A stretch of DNA of 64,000 bases from Hydrogenophilales bacterium 16-64-40 (GCA_002256995.1 NCGX01000011.1:62001-126000); one strand, 5' to 3'; numbered from the stretch's first letter, positions 53,517 to 63,114 are shown. Translations and numbers: made by a program. The notes: a model not told the origin generated them from the letters alone.

Positions 53517-55988
53517 TTGAGCTTTTCATCTTCCCGATCCCGCCCCGCCCGTCCGGCATCCCTGCCCGTGCGTGATGCTTCCGGCTGGGCCGGCGTGCTG
53601 CGCTTTGTCTGGTACGCGCTGCTACTGGCTGTGCCCGTCATGTTGCTGATTCCATTCCAGGATGAGAGCGGCTTGAAGACGGCTGGATGGTTGGACGGTT
53701 ATCTGGCTGGCGCGGCAGTCCAGCTCTACCAATTGATCAAGGTGGCCATGCCCTGGCTGGTGCCCGGCATGCTGTTCACCTTGATGATGCCGGGCCCGGC
53801 CATCCAGCGCTGGGCGGTTGTCGCAGCAGCGGGCTGTTTTCTGGCTGGATGGGCCATCGTGCCGGCCATGGGCTGGGATGAAGTGAAGGACATTCTGTTC
53901 GCGCTGCCGGGCTTGGCGGCGGGAATATGGATCGGGGAGCGATCGCGGCGATCTGAACGCCCGGGCGGGGTGGCGACCCGCGCACAGTCGATTGAGCCGG
54001 CAATTTCAGTGGGCGGCCCCCGGCCTGTTGCCTCGCATGAACCGGCTGCCCCGGTCATCTCGCCACCGCCAAAAGGGACACACGTGGCCGGGCCTGTTGC
54101 GGGGTTGATGGTGGGGGCAGCGGCGCTGCTGAGCCTGATCGATTTTCCGGATTGGCGGATTGCGATTGCACTGGGCCTGGCAGCGTATGCGGCCGTGCTG
54201 ATGTTCCGCCCTTCGGCGTGGCTGATCGTCGTCCCCGCCGCCTTGCCCCTGCTTGATCTCGCCCCCTGGACCGGCCGCTTCTTCTGGGATGAATTCGACC
54301 TGCTGATGCTGGTCACGCTGGCCATTGCCTTGTGGCAGGGGCAGTTCAGGCTGTCGGCCTGGGGGGTGCCCAGACTGGTGGGGCTGATGGGCCTGTTTAT
54401 GCTGCTTTGGGGCGTGAGCCTGCTGCTTGGGCTGTTCCCGCTCCAGCCGCTGGATGCCAATGCATTTTCGGCTTACTGGAGCCATTACAACAGCCTGAGG
54501 CTGGGCAAGGGCCTGCTCTGGGGCTTGGTGTTCTATGGCCTGTATCGTTCCCAACCCGACGGTGCGAATGCCTTTACCCGACTCTCCGTTGGCATGGCAT
54601 TGGGGGTGCTGGGGGTGAGCCTGTGGGCGCTATGGGAACAGGCACTATTTGCCGGCGCCGCGACCACAGCGGACTATCGGGTCACCGCAGGGTTCTCCAG
54701 CATGCACACCGGTGGTGGGCACTTCGAGGCCTATCTGGTCATCGCCCTGCCGTTTGTCTGGGGCCTGTTTTTTTCCCTGCGCAATCCCCTGTTGCGGGCA
54801 TTGGCCGGCGCCGGCTTTCTGCTGGGCGCCTACGCGCTGTTTCTCACGGTCGCCCGCGGCGGGTTGATCGCCCTGGGCGTAGCGCTCCTGATCCTGATGC
54901 TTGGAACCTGGCTGGCGCGCCGCAAGCGGCCGGGACACCGTGGCGGCTTCGCCATGCCCTTGGCGATGGGCGTGTTGACGATCGTCGTGATGGTGGCGGG
55001 GGTTTCCAGTGTCTTCTGGCAGCAGCGGCTTGAGCAGACCGGGGCGGATGCCGGGATTCGTTTTCGCCATTGGGCAGAGGTGCTGGGCCTGCGGGATTCC
55101 GGCGTGACGACGACCCTGTTCGGCCAGGGTCTGGGCACCCTGCCTGCGGCGAACCTGGTCAGCCAGTTGCCGGAGCAGGCGGGCAGTTACCGCTATGCCC
55201 GTGAGGGGGACAACCCCTACTTGGCGCTCAATTCGGCAGGCACGCTTTATATGGCGCAGCGGGTGGCGCCGCGCCCGGCAGAAGCCCTGCGTCTGGAAGT
55301 GTCCGTGCGCGCACCCGCAAGCCAGGCGGGTCTGGAAGCCTCGCTGTGCGAAAAGAGCCTGTTCAATTCCCGCCAATGCCGGTGGCTGAAGGTGGACTTC
55401 AAGTCGGGCCAGGCCGAATGGCAGCATCACACGCAAACGTTCAACAGCGGCGAAGTAGGGGCGGGGAATTTCCTTACGCGCAGGCCGGTGCAGTTTTCCC
55501 TCTACAACCCGGTTGCCGGTACGGTGGTCGAGGTGGACACGGTTCGCCTGCTGGATGCGCGTGGCCAGGACCTGCTGCGAAATGGCGACTTTGCCCAGGG
55601 CGGGGACTTCTGGTTTTTCAAATCGGGCGACCATCTTTTCTGGCACGCCAAGAATCTTTGGGTGCACCTGCTTTTCGAGCAGGGATGGCTTGGGGTGTTG
55701 TCGTTTACGCTGATCCTGATTTTGGCGCTGGTCAGGCTGGGCCGGGCGATGGCGCGCGGCGCGTTAGAATCTGCGGTATTGTTGGCGTCAACAGGCGCCT
55801 GGATCATTGTCGGCGGTGTCGATAGCCTGGTCGATGCGCCGCGGCTTGCCCTGCTGGTCTACGGACTCTTGCTCATCGGGGCTGCCTGGGGGGCTGCCCC
55901 ACGACCTGCCGGCCATCGCAAGCGCCGACACCACCACCGCCCGCATGGGGAGGGTGATCGCGCCGCGAGTCCGACAGGGTTCGGGTGA
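53517..55988 (+). CDS. Large O-antigen-ligase-like membrane protein with VanZ-like N-terminus
   Basis: Up to 823 residues. The N-terminal 140 residues look VanZ-like (VLRFVWYALLLAVPVMLLIPF, then GWDEVKDILFALPGLAAG). A low-complexity linker (about 145-195) leads to a polytopic ligase/polymerase domain with ARGGLIALGVALLILML, RFRHWAEVLGLRDSG. A large periplasmic part (about 550-720) then reads like a beta-sandwich before the last helices (HAKNLWVHLLFEQGWLGVL). The start is uncertain: TTG 53517 or GTG 53569. Length exceeds the usual ligase by about 400 residues. Confidence 0.75.
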   Translation: MSFSSSRSRPARPASLPVRDASGWAGVLRFVWYALLLAVPVMLLIPFQDESGLKTAGWLDGYLAGAAVQLYQLIKVAMPWLVPGMLFTLMMPGPAIQRWAVVAAAGCFLAGWAIVPAMGWDEVKDILFALPGLAAGIWIGERSRRSERPGGVATRAQSIEPAISVGGPRPVASHEPAAPVISPPPKGTHVAGPVAGLMVGAAALLSLIDFPDWRIAIALGLAAYAAVLMFRPSAWLIVVPAALPLLDLAPWTGRFFWDEFDLLMLVTLAIALWQGQFRLSAWGVPRLVGLMGLFMLLWGVSLLLGLFPLQPLDANAFSAYWSHYNSLRLGKGLLWGLVFYGLYRSQPDGANAFTRLSVGMALGVLGVSLWALWEQALFAGAATTADYRVTAGFSSMHTGGGHFEAYLVIALPFVWGLFFSLRNPLLRALAGAGFLLGAYALFLTVARGGLIALGVALLILMLGTWLARRKRPGHRGGFAMPLAMGVLTIVVMVAGVSSVFWQQRLEQTGADAGIRFRHWAEVLGLRDSGVTTTLFGQGLGTLPAANLVSQLPEQAGSYRYAREGDNPYLALNSAGTLYMAQRVAPRPAEALRLEVSVRAPASQAGLEASLCEKSLFNSRQCRWLKVDFKSGQAEWQHHTQTFNSGEVGAGNFLTRRPVQFSLYNPVAGTVVEVDTVRLLDARGQDLLRNGDFAQGGDFWFFKSGDHLFWHAKNLWVHLLFEQGWLGVLSFTLILILALVRLGRAMARGALESAVLLASTGAWIIVGGVDSLVDAPRLALLVYGLLLIGAAWGAAPRPAGHRKRRHHHRPHGEGDRAASPTGFG

Positions 55989-56023
55989 TTGCATATCCAG
56001 TTGAGGAAGAATCGGGGAGACAA

Positions 56024-56977
56024 ATGCAGTTTGACGTATTCAACGGCGACGCCGATGGCGTGTGCGCCCTCCACCAGATGCGGCTGGTATTCCCCTGCGA
56101 GTCCACCCTGATCACCGGGCCCAAGCGGGACATCAGCCTGCTCAAACGGGTTGACGCCAGTGGCGGGGATGACGTGCTGGTGCTGGACGTCGCGCTGTCG
56201 AAGAACCGCGACGCGCTGGACAAACTGCTCGAAGCGGGCGTGCAGGTGCGCTACTTCGACCACCACCAGCCGGGCGACATCCCGGCGCACCCGAACTTCG
56301 AATCGCATATCGATACCGACGCCAACGTCTGCACCAGCCTGCTGGTGAACCGGCATTTGCAGGGCAGGCAGCAGGCGTGGGCGGTGACTGGCGCGTTTGG
56401 CGACAACCTCGCCGATGCCGCACGACAGGCCGCCGCGCCGCTCGATCTGTCCGCCGGGCAACTGGCGCAATTGCAGTCGCTGGGCGAATGCCTCAATTAC
56501 AACGGCTACGGCGACACGCTCGACGACCTGTTCTTCGATCCCGCCGATTTGTATCGTCAGTTGCGGCCGTTTGCCAACCCGTTCGCCTTCCTCGCCGAAT
56601 CACCCGCCTATCAGACGCTGAAAACCGGCTATCAGGACGACATGGCGCGCGCCGTGACCGTCAAGCCCACGGAAGCGCGCGCCACCGGGCGCATTTTCAT
56701 GCTGCCCGCCGAGAAGTGGGCACGGCGGATTTCCGGCGTGTTCGGCAATCAGCTGGCGGTCGGGTCGCCCGCGCAGGCCCATGCCGTGCTCACCGCGAAA
56801 GCGGGCGGCGGTTACATCGTCAGCGTGCGCGCGCCGCTCGTTGCCCGGTCGGGCGCGGACGAGTTGTGCAGCCAGTTCGACAGCGGCGGCGGGCGCCGTG
56901 GCGCCGCCGGCATCAATCATTTGCCGGAAGGCGAGATTGGCCGGTTTATTGCTTTGTTCTTCCAAACTTTTGGCTAA
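56024..56977 (+). CDS. DHH-family phosphoesterase
   Basis: A 317-residue protein. The N-terminus has NGDADGVCALHQ and VLVLDVALSKNR, then FDHHQPGD near residue 85, the DHH metal-binding motif. The C-terminal part ends with SGGGRRGAAGINHLPEG, typical of DHHA1 substrate-binding domains. Known relatives cleave phosphodiesters in short RNA, cyclic dinucleotides or 3'-phosphoadenosine phosphates. It starts 36 bp after the ligase stop and the sulfurylase fusion starts 23 bp after it, so removing PAP by-product is a possible role; this is inference. Confidence 0.82.
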   Translation: MQFDVFNGDADGVCALHQMRLVFPCESTLITGPKRDISLLKRVDASGGDDVLVLDVALSKNRDALDKLLEAGVQVRYFDHHQPGDIPAHPNFESHIDTDANVCTSLLVNRHLQGRQQAWAVTGAFGDNLADAARQAAAPLDLSAGQLAQLQSLGECLNYNGYGDTLDDLFFDPADLYRQLRPFANPFAFLAESPAYQTLKTGYQDDMARAVTVKPTEARATGRIFMLPAEKWARRISGVFGNQLAVGSPAQAHAVLTAKAGGGYIVSVRAPLVARSGADELCSQFDSGGGRRGAAGINHLPEGEIGRFIALFFQTFG

Positions 56978-56999
56978 CGCGTTTTTTATTTGAGCTGAC

Positions 57000-58673
57000 A
57001 TGAATCAACTGATCGCACCCTACGGCGGCGCCCTCGTCAATCTGATCGACCCCACACAGGCTGAAGCACTCAAACGGGACGCCCTGAGCCTGCCTTCGCT
57101 CGACCTTGGCTGGCGGCAGCAGTGCGAGCTTGAAATGCTGATGACCGGCGCCTATTCGCCGCTCACCGGCTTCATGACGCGCGCCCAGTGCGAACGCGTC
57201 GAGTCGGCGCAGCAACTCGACGACGGCAGCTTCTGGCCGTTGCCTGTCACGCTCGCCAGCCGACAAAAAATCGCCGCCGAGCTGAAGCCGGGCGATCGGG
57301 TGGCGCTGCGCGATGGTGAAGGTTTCATGCTCGCGGTGCTGACCGTCAGCGACGTGTGGGACGACAGCGGCGCCAAACCTAATGAAATCGAGCCTAACAA
57401 AACCGAGCCCAACAAAATCTGGCACTTGGGCGGCGCGGTCGAGGGCGTGGCCCTGCCGTCGCATCCGGATTTTGCCAGCCTGCGCGCCACCCCGGCCGAG
57501 TTGCGCGCGCTGTTTGCCCGCCGCGGCTGGCGCCGCGTGGTCGCCTGGCAGGCCCACCACCCGATGCACCGTGCGCAGTTCGAGTTCTGCCTGAAAAGTG
57601 CGATCGAAAACGAGGCCAACCTGCTGCTGCATCCGCAGGTGGGCGGGGACATCACCGATGCGCCCGGTTATTTTGGTCTGGTGCGCAGCTTTCTGGCGAT
57701 CCGCGAACGCTTCCCGGCCGCCACCACCCAGCTGTCGCTGTTGCCGGCGCCGCCGCGCGAAGCCAGCGCCTGTGCATTGCTGCTGCGCGCCATCGTCGCG
57801 CGCAATTACGGTTGTAGCCTGTTGATTGCCGGCGGCGAACACCAGGCCGACGGCAACTGCCGGCGCGGCGAAGACCTCGCGCGGGCGCATGCCGATCTGC
57901 CGGTGGCTGAACTGGCCGACAAAATCGGCGTGCAGCTCATTGCCTACCCGCGCATGGTGTATGTGGAAGACCGCGCCGAACATCTGCCGGAGTCCGACGC
58001 GCCCGCAAACGCCCGCCTGCTGACCCTGAGCGGCGAGGAATTCCAGCGCCGCATGCGGGCCGGGCTGAAAATACCGGACTGGTTCAGCTTCCCCGAGGTC
58101 CTCGCCGAACTGCACCGGCAGAGCCCGCCGCGCGAACGCCAGGGCTTCACTGTGTTCTTTACCGGCCTGTCCGGCTCGGGCAAATCCACCCTGGCGCGCG
58201 CGCTGACCGCGCGCCTGATGGAAATGGGGGGACGCTCCGTGACCCTGCTCGACGGCGATATCGTGCGCCGCCACCTCTCGTCCGAACTCGGATTCTCCAA
58301 GGCACACCGCGACATCAACGTGCGCCGCATCGGCTTCGTCGCGTCCGAAATCACCAAAAACCGCGGCATCGCCATCTGCGCGCCGATTGCGCCGTATCGC
58401 CAGACGCGCCGTGACGTGCGCGCCATGATCGAGGCCGCCGGCGGCTTCGTTGAAATCCACGTCGCCACCCCGATCGAGACCTGCGAATCGCGCGACCGCA
58501 AGGGCCTCTACGCCAAGGCGCGCGCCGGACTGATCCCGGAATTCACCGGCGTCTCCGATCCCTACGAGGTGCCGGAAAAACCCGAGCTGGCGATCGACAC
58601 CACCCACCTTGGCATCGACGAGGCGGTGCAGCAGATTCTGCTCAAGCTCGAGCACGAAGGCTATTTGCGTTGA
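57000..58673 (+). CDS. Bifunctional ATP sulfurylase / APS kinase fusion with altered sulfurylase motifs
   Basis: A 557-residue fusion. The APS kinase part (about 382-557) is canonical: GLSGSGKST at 389-397, LLDGDIVR at 417-423, FTGVSDPYE. The sulfurylase part (1-375) keeps the fold but not the usual motifs. The QxRNPxHxxH motif reads QAHHPMHRAQ at 184-193, losing the Arg, Asn and last His; GRDHAG reads GGEHQA at 278-283. A 15-bp tandem repeat sits at 127-141. So PAPS production from APS is credible; sulfate activation by this domain is doubtful. PAPS would feed sulfation or sulfur metabolism. A strong terminator follows. Confidence 0.85.
   Translation: MNQLIAPYGGALVNLIDPTQAEALKRDALSLPSLDLGWRQQCELEMLMTGAYSPLTGFMTRAQCERVESAQQLDDGSFWPLPVTLASRQKIAAELKPGDRVALRDGEGFMLAVLTVSDVWDDSGAKPNEIEPNKTEPNKIWHLGGAVEGVALPSHPDFASLRATPAELRALFARRGWRRVVAWQAHHPMHRAQFEFCLKSAIENEANLLLHPQVGGDITDAPGYFGLVRSFLAIRERFPAATTQLSLLPAPPREASACALLLRAIVARNYGCSLLIAGGEHQADGNCRRGEDLARAHADLPVAELADKIGVQLIAYPRMVYVEDRAEHLPESDAPANARLLTLSGEEFQRRMRAGLKIPDWFSFPEVLAELHRQSPPRERQGFTVFFTGLSGSGKSTLARALTARLMEMGGRSVTLLDGDIVRRHLSSELGFSKAHRDINVRRIGFVASEITKNRGIAICAPIAPYRQTRRDVRAMIEAAGGFVEIHVATPIETCESRDRKGLYAKARAGLIPEFTGVSDPYEVPEKPELAIDTTHLGIDEAVQQILLKLEHEGYLR
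57378..57422 (+). repeat. In-frame 15-bp tandem repeat
   Basis: Three diverged 15-bp units encode PNEIE, PNKTE and PNKIW. They are AT-richer than the gene around them and add a short acidic/basic insert in the sulfurylase domain. Confidence 0.8.
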
Positions 58674-58694
58674 TCTGAAACCGCAAGCGTAAAA

Positions 58695-58717
58695 AAGCCG
58701 ACGCATAGCGTCGGCTT
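58695..58717 (+). terminator. Intrinsic terminator after the sulfurylase fusion
   Basis: Stem AAGCCGACGC with GCGTCGGCTT around ATA, A-run before and T5 after. Works in both directions. Confidence 0.92.
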
Positions 58718-58738
58718 TTTGTTGGCGCGATGAAACAA

Positions 58739-58800
58739 TCAGGCTGTCTTGCGGGGACGCATCGCGCCTAAACCGGCCAGCCCGATGCCCAGCACCTCAA
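58739..58800 (-). pseudogene. Relic of a PEP-CTERM protein tail
   Basis: The minus strand between the terminator and the symporter stop reads VLGIGLAGLGAMRPRKTA then TGA. This is the hydrophobic helix and basic end of a PEP-CTERM domain, but there is no PEP motif or upstream body; the frame runs into the symporter's 3' end. It looks like the remains of a deleted gene whose terminator survives. Confidence 0.6.
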
Positions 58801-60245
58801 TGCGGCATGGACGGGAGCGGTGCTCCCCTGGGCCGAGTTCCCAGCGACCCCGCCAGCATGCCGATGAGGCTGGCGATGAGCCCGACAAACTGCGGCGGCA
58901 ACGCGGCTTCGGGGGCGATGAACTCCATCGCGATCCAGGCGCTGAAGCCCAGCACGATCGACAAGCCGGCGCCGAAGCTGTTGGCGCGCTTCCAGTAGAG
59001 GCCGGCGAAGAGCGGGACGAAGGCGGTGGCCAACGTCACCTTGTAGGCGTTCTCGACCATCTGGTGGATGCTGGTTGCGGACTCCAGCGACCATAGCGAA
59101 TAAAGAACGACCAGCACGGCGAAGACGACTACCACGGCGCGGGTGACCAGCAGAAGCTGTTTCTGGCTCATGCGGTGCTGCGGCATCATTTCCTTGATGA
59201 TGTTTTCCGAGATGGTGACCGAGGGCGCAAGCAGGGTACCCGAGGCGGTGGACATGATCACCGACAGCAGGGCGCCGTAGAAGATGATCTGCGCGGCCAG
59301 CGGCAGGTGCATCTTGACGAAGGTGGGCAGCACCAGCTGGGCGTCTTCGGCCAGCAGCGCCGTGGTCATGACGGGGTCGACCAGGGTGGCCGAATAGGTG
59401 AGGTAGATCGGCACCGCGGCGAACAGCAGGTAGAGGGCGCCGCCGATGACCGTGCCCCACACCGCGATCCGCTCGTTGCGGGACGCGTTGGCGCGCTGGA
59501 ACACGTCCTGCTGCGGAATCGAGCCGAAGCCCATGGTCAGCAGGCCGGCGACGAAGGTGACGATCGCCGCCCATTCCATCGCCGGCCAGAATTCGAACTT
59601 GCCGGCGGCGGCGGCGTGCTCGACCACGGGCGCGACGCCGCCCACTTCGGGCATGCCGCCCACCAGATACGAAATCCACAGCAGGCCGGCGACGATGATG
59701 GTCATCTGCACCAGGGTGGTGAGCGCCACCGACCACATGCCGCCGAACAGGGTGTAGAGCGAGACCACGGCGGCGCCGATGAGGATGCCCTGCGAGGTCG
59801 TGATCGCGCCGTCCGACAGCACGTTGAACACCAGCCCCAGCGCCGTCACCTGCGCCGACACCCAGCCGAGGTAGGAGGCGGCGATGGCCAGCGACATCAC
59901 GATTTCCACCGGGCGGTTGTAGCGCTCACGGTAGAAGTCGCCCAGGGTGACGAGCTTCATGCGGTAGAGCGGGCGGGCGAACAACAGGCCGAACAGGATC
60001 AGCGCGAGCGCGGCGCCGAAGGGGTCGGAAATGGTGCCGCCCAGGTTCTCGTCGAGGAAGGTGGCGGGGATGCCGAGCACGGTTTCGGCGCCGAACCAGG
60101 TGGCGAACACCATGGCGACGACGACGATCATCGGCAGCGAGCGGCCGGCGGTGATGTAGTCGGCCGCACTGTGGACACGGGTGGCGGCGTAGAGGCCGAT
60201 GCCGATGGATAACACCAGATACAGCACGACGAAACCGATCAGCAT
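58797..60245 (-). CDS. Sodium:solute symporter family protein
   Basis: A 482-residue transporter with about 13 transmembrane helices of the SSS (LeuT-fold) family. Family segments: ADYITAGRSLPMIVVVAMVFATWFG (split for length), SYLGWVSAQVTALG, and GFGSIPQQDVFQRANASRNE. The substrate is unknown; relatives carry solutes such as proline, pantothenate or acetate. It is 9 bp after ubiB and may be co-transcribed. The C-terminus meets the PEP-CTERM relic. Confidence 0.9.
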   Translation of the reverse strand: MLIGFVVLYLVLSIGIGLYAATRVHSAADYITAGRSLPMIVVVAMVFATWFGAETVLGIPATFLDENLGGTISDPFGAALALILFGLLFARPLYRMKLVTLGDFYRERYNRPVEIVMSLAIAASYLGWVSAQVTALGLVFNVLSDGAITTSQGILIGAAVVSLYTLFGGMWSVALTTLVQMTIIVAGLLWISYLVGGMPEVGGVAPVVEHAAAAGKFEFWPAMEWAAIVTFVAGLLTMGFGSIPQQDVFQRANASRNERIAVWGTVIGGALYLLFAAVPIYLTYSATLVDPVMTTALLAEDAQLVLPTFVKMHLPLAAQIIFYGALLSVIMSTASGTLLAPSVTISENIIKEMMPQHRMSQKQLLLVTRAVVVVFAVLVVLYSLWSLESATSIHQMVENAYKVTLATAFVPLFAGLYWKRANSFGAGLSIVLGFSAWIAMEFIAPEAALPPQFVGLIASLIGMLAGSLGTRPRGAPLPSMPH

Positions 60246-60254
60246 GGCGAGCCC

Positions 60255-61781
60255 TTATCGCAGGTTGATGTAGAGAAACGTGACCGCCAGCACGGCGAGC
60301 AGGCCGGCGATGACGCCGAGCCATTTATTACGCGCCTGCTGCTGGCGCAACATGAGGGTGAGGCCGGCTTCCAGCTGCGCCAGCCGGTTTTCGTTCAGCG
60401 CGTGGTGCGCCAGCCGCGGCAGCTGCGGCAGCAGGGCCGCCCATTTGGGCGCTTCGGTCTGCAGGTTCTTCACCAGCGCGCGCCAGCCGAGCTGTTCGTT
60501 CATCCAGCGTTCGAGGAAGGGCTTGGCGGTCTTCCACAGGTCGAGCTCGGGGTCGAGCTGGCGGCCGAGGCCTTCGATGTTGAGCAGGGTCTTCTGCAGC
60601 AGCACCAGCTGCGGCTGGATTTCCACGTTGAAGCGGCGCGAGGCCTGGAACAGCTGCAGCAGCACGCGGCCGAAGGAAATGTCCTTCAGCGGGCGGTCGA
60701 ACACCGGCTCGCACACCGCGCGCACCGCAGCTTCGAGCTCGTCCATCCGGGTGTCGGCCGGCACCCAGCCGGACTCCAGGTGCGCCAGCGCCACCCCCTT
60801 GTAGTCGCGGCGGAAGAAGGCGAGGAAGTTGCGCGCGAGGTACTGCTTGTCGACCTCGGTGAGCGTGCCCATGATGCCGAAGTCGAGCGCGATGTATTGC
60901 TCGGAGCCGGGGCGCACCAGGATGTTGCCGGGGTGCATGTCGGCGTGGAAGAAGCCGTCGCGAAACACCTGGGTGAAGAAGATCTCGACCCCGGTGGCGG
61001 CAAGCTTCGGGATGTCGACGCCGGATTCGCGCAGGCGCTCGATCTGGCTCACCGGGATGCCTTCCATGCGGTCCATCACCATCACGTCGTGGCCGCAATA
61101 ATCCCAGTACACCCCGGGCACCAGCAGCAACGGCGAATCCTTGAAGTTGCGCCGTAGCTGCGAGCAGTTGGCGGCTTCGCGCATCAGGTCGAGCTCGTCT
61201 TCCAGGTGTTTTTCGAATTCCGCCACCACTTCGCGCGGGCGCAGCCGGGGGCCGTCGGAAAACAGTTTTTCGATCAGCCCCGCGGCGGCATACAGCAGCG
61301 ACACGTCGTGCGCGATCACCGGCGCAATACCGGGGCGCAGCACCTTCACCGCAACCGGGGTGCCGTCGTGCAGTCGGGCGAAATGCACCTGCGCCACCGA
61401 GGCGGAAGCGACCGGCGTGGCGCCGAATTCGGCGAACACCTCGGCCAGCGGCTTCTGGTACAGCTTCTCCAGCGTGGCGATGGCCTCGACGGACGGGAAC
61501 GGCGGCACCCGGTCCTGCAGCTGGGCGAGTTCGTCGGCGATGTCGAGCGGCACCAGGTCGCGCCGAGTCGACAGCATCTGCCCGAACTTGACGAAAATCG
61601 GACCCAGTGCCTCCAGCGCGCGGCGCAGGCGCACCCCGCGCGGTTCGGTCAGCGGCCGCCAGAACAGCGTCGCGCGCACCAGCCAGCGCAGCGGGCGCAC
61701 CCGCTCGTGGCCGAGGAAGAATTCCTCCAGCCCGAAGCGCAGGCCGATGGTGAGGATGCGGGCTAAGCGCAGCAGTTTCAT
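60255..61781 (-). CDS. ubiB: Ubiquinone biosynthesis protein UbiB
   Basis: A 508-residue atypical kinase of the ABC1/COQ8 family that supports ubiquinone synthesis. Signature KxGQ-type [16 protein letters not shown] near 46-61, ATP-site VKVLRPGI, catalytic [11 protein letters not shown] near 285, and a C-terminal helix anchor ([19 protein letters not shown]). Starts in the ubiJ stop (ATGA). Confidence 0.96.
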   Translation of the reverse strand: MKLLRLARILTIGLRFGLEEFFLGHERVRPLRWLVRATLFWRPLTEPRGVRLRRALEALGPIFVKFGQMLSTRRDLVPLDIADELAQLQDRVPPFPSVEAIATLEKLYQKPLAEVFAEFGATPVASASVAQVHFARLHDGTPVAVKVLRPGIAPVIAHDVSLLYAAAGLIEKLFSDGPRLRPREVVAEFEKHLEDELDLMREAANCSQLRRNFKDSPLLLVPGVYWDYCGHDVMVMDRMEGIPVSQIERLRESGVDIPKLAATGVEIFFTQVFRDGFFHADMHPGNILVRPGSEQYIALDFGIMGTLTEVDKQYLARNFLAFFRRDYKGVALAHLESGWVPADTRMDELEAAVRAVCEPVFDRPLKDISFGRVLLQLFQASRRFNVEIQPQLVLLQKTLLNIEGLGRQLDPELDLWKTAKPFLERWMNEQLGWRALVKNLQTEAPKWAALLPQLPRLAHHALNENRLAQLEAGLTLMLRQQQARNKWLGVIAGLLAVLAVTFLYINLR

Positions 61782-62383
61782 GCGGGCCGCGGCTGCGCCG
61801 CCTGTGGGGGCTGGCGTGTTTCCAGCAAACGCAGGCGCGCATCCAGCCGCGCCACATCGTCCGCGAGCGCGTCCACGTCACGGTTGAAGCGCGCGACATC
61901 GATTGCACGCGCCATCATTTCGGCTTCCTCGACCACGTATTCGCTGGCGTTGTGCCCGAGCGCGGCAGCGGTGTGGGCGAGCCCCGCAAGGGCATCGCGG
62001 CCGAGCGCATGCAGGCGGTGCGCGGCAATGTCGCCGACCAGCGGCGCCAGGTCGGCCTCGACGTCCCAGCTCAGCTGTTTGAAGACGCGATCGAGCGTGG
62101 CGAGCAGCGCAGGGTCGCCGCTGTAGTCGGCCTCGCGTAGCGCGTCGCGGCCGAAGAACGGCAAGCGGGCGACGAGCGCAGGTGTGGGACGGATGACGGC
62201 GTCGGGCGTGTCGACCGCCGCCTCGGAAAAACAGCCGTCGTCGGCGATGCGGAAATCGACGTGTGCGAGCGTGAGGTCGAAGCGCACGCTGCAACCGGCG
62301 TGACGGCGCAGCGCCTCGGCCGCGCCGGGCGACTGCCGCAGCAGGTGGTTCAGGCTGCGCTCGATGAGACCTTCTGCGATCAA
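61778..62383 (-). CDS. ubiJ: Ubiquinone biosynthesis accessory factor UbiJ (SCP2 domain)
   Basis: About 201 residues. An SCP2-type lipid-binding domain (about 5-110; [18 protein letters not shown]) is followed by helices and a C-terminal coiled coil ([19 protein letters not shown]). UbiJ helps hold the Ubi enzymes together. The start is TTG at 62383, which overlaps the ubiE stop (TTGA); a longer open frame is the ubiE antiframe. Gene order ubiE-ubiJ-ubiB is standard. Confidence 0.88.
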   Translation of the reverse strand: MIAEGLIERSLNHLLRQSPGAAEALRRHAGCSVRFDLTLAHVDFRIADDGCFSEAAVDTPDAVIRPTPALVARLPFFGRDALREADYSGDPALLATLDRVFKQLSWDVEADLAPLVGDIAAHRLHALGRDALAGLAHTAAALGHNASEYVVEEAEMMARAIDVARFNRDVDALADDVARLDARLRLLETRQPPQAAQPRPA

Positions 62384-63114
62384 ACCTTGAAGCCCTTGTG
62401 CAGGGCCACCACGCCGGCCGTCAGGTTGTGGTAGCTGACCTTGGCGAAGCCGGCGGCCTCCATCATGGTCTTGAGTTCCGCCTGCCCGGGGTGCATGCGG
62501 ATCGACTCGGCCAGGTACTGGTAGCTGCCGGCGTCGTTGGCGACGAGTTTGCCCATCAGGGGCAGCAGCTTGAAGGAGTACAGATCGTAGGCCGGTTCCA
62601 GCGGCTTCCACACCTTGGAGAACTCCAGCACCAGCAAGCGCCCGCCGGGTTTGAGCACGCGGTGCATCTCGGCCAGCGCCTGGTCCTTGTGGGTCATGTT
62701 CCGCAGGCCGAAGGCGACCGACACGCAATCGAAATAATTGTCGGGAAACGGCAGCCGTTCGCCGTCGCACTGCACGGTGGGGGGCGTTTTGCCCTCGTTC
62801 AGCATGCGGTCGCGGCCTTCGCGCAGCATGGAGAAGTTGATGTCGGTGAGCAGCACGGTGCCGGTTTCGCCGACTTCCTTCAAAAACAGCCGCGTCAGAT
62901 CGGCGGTGCCGCCGGCGACGTCGAGCACGCGCATCCCGGGCCGCAGGCCCGCCTGCGCCACCGCAAAGCGCTTCCACAGCCGGTGCAGGCCGGCCGACAT
63001 GAGGTCGTTCATGAGGTCGTACTGCGCGGCGACGGAATGGAAGACCTCGGCCACCTTGGCGGCCTTGTCGGATTCGGCGACCTGCTTGTAGCCGAAATGG
63101 GTGGTTTTATCCAT
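62380..63114 (-). CDS. ubiE: Ubiquinone/menaquinone C-methyltransferase UbiE
   Basis: A 244-residue SAM methyltransferase that C-methylates the quinone ring. Motifs: [15 protein letters not shown] near 64-78 (SAM site), [22 protein letters not shown] (split for length), and [14 protein letters not shown] near 149-162. First gene of the ubi string, divergent from phoB. Confidence 0.96.
   Translation of the reverse strand: MDKTTHFGYKQVAESDKAAKVAEVFHSVAAQYDLMNDLMSAGLHRLWKRFAVAQAGLRPGMRVLDVAGGTADLTRLFLKEVGETGTVLLTDINFSMLREGRDRMLNEGKTPPTVQCDGERLPFPDNYFDCVSVAFGLRNMTHKDQALAEMHRVLKPGGRLLVLEFSKVWKPLEPAYDLYSFKLLPLMGKLVANDAGSYQYLAESIRMHPGQAELKTMMEAAGFAKVSYHNLTAGVVALHKGFKV

Noticed and set aside
62384-62977. 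5' extension of ubiJ
   Set aside because: The extra codons are another frame of ubiE; the SCP2 domain starts at the TTG at 62383.
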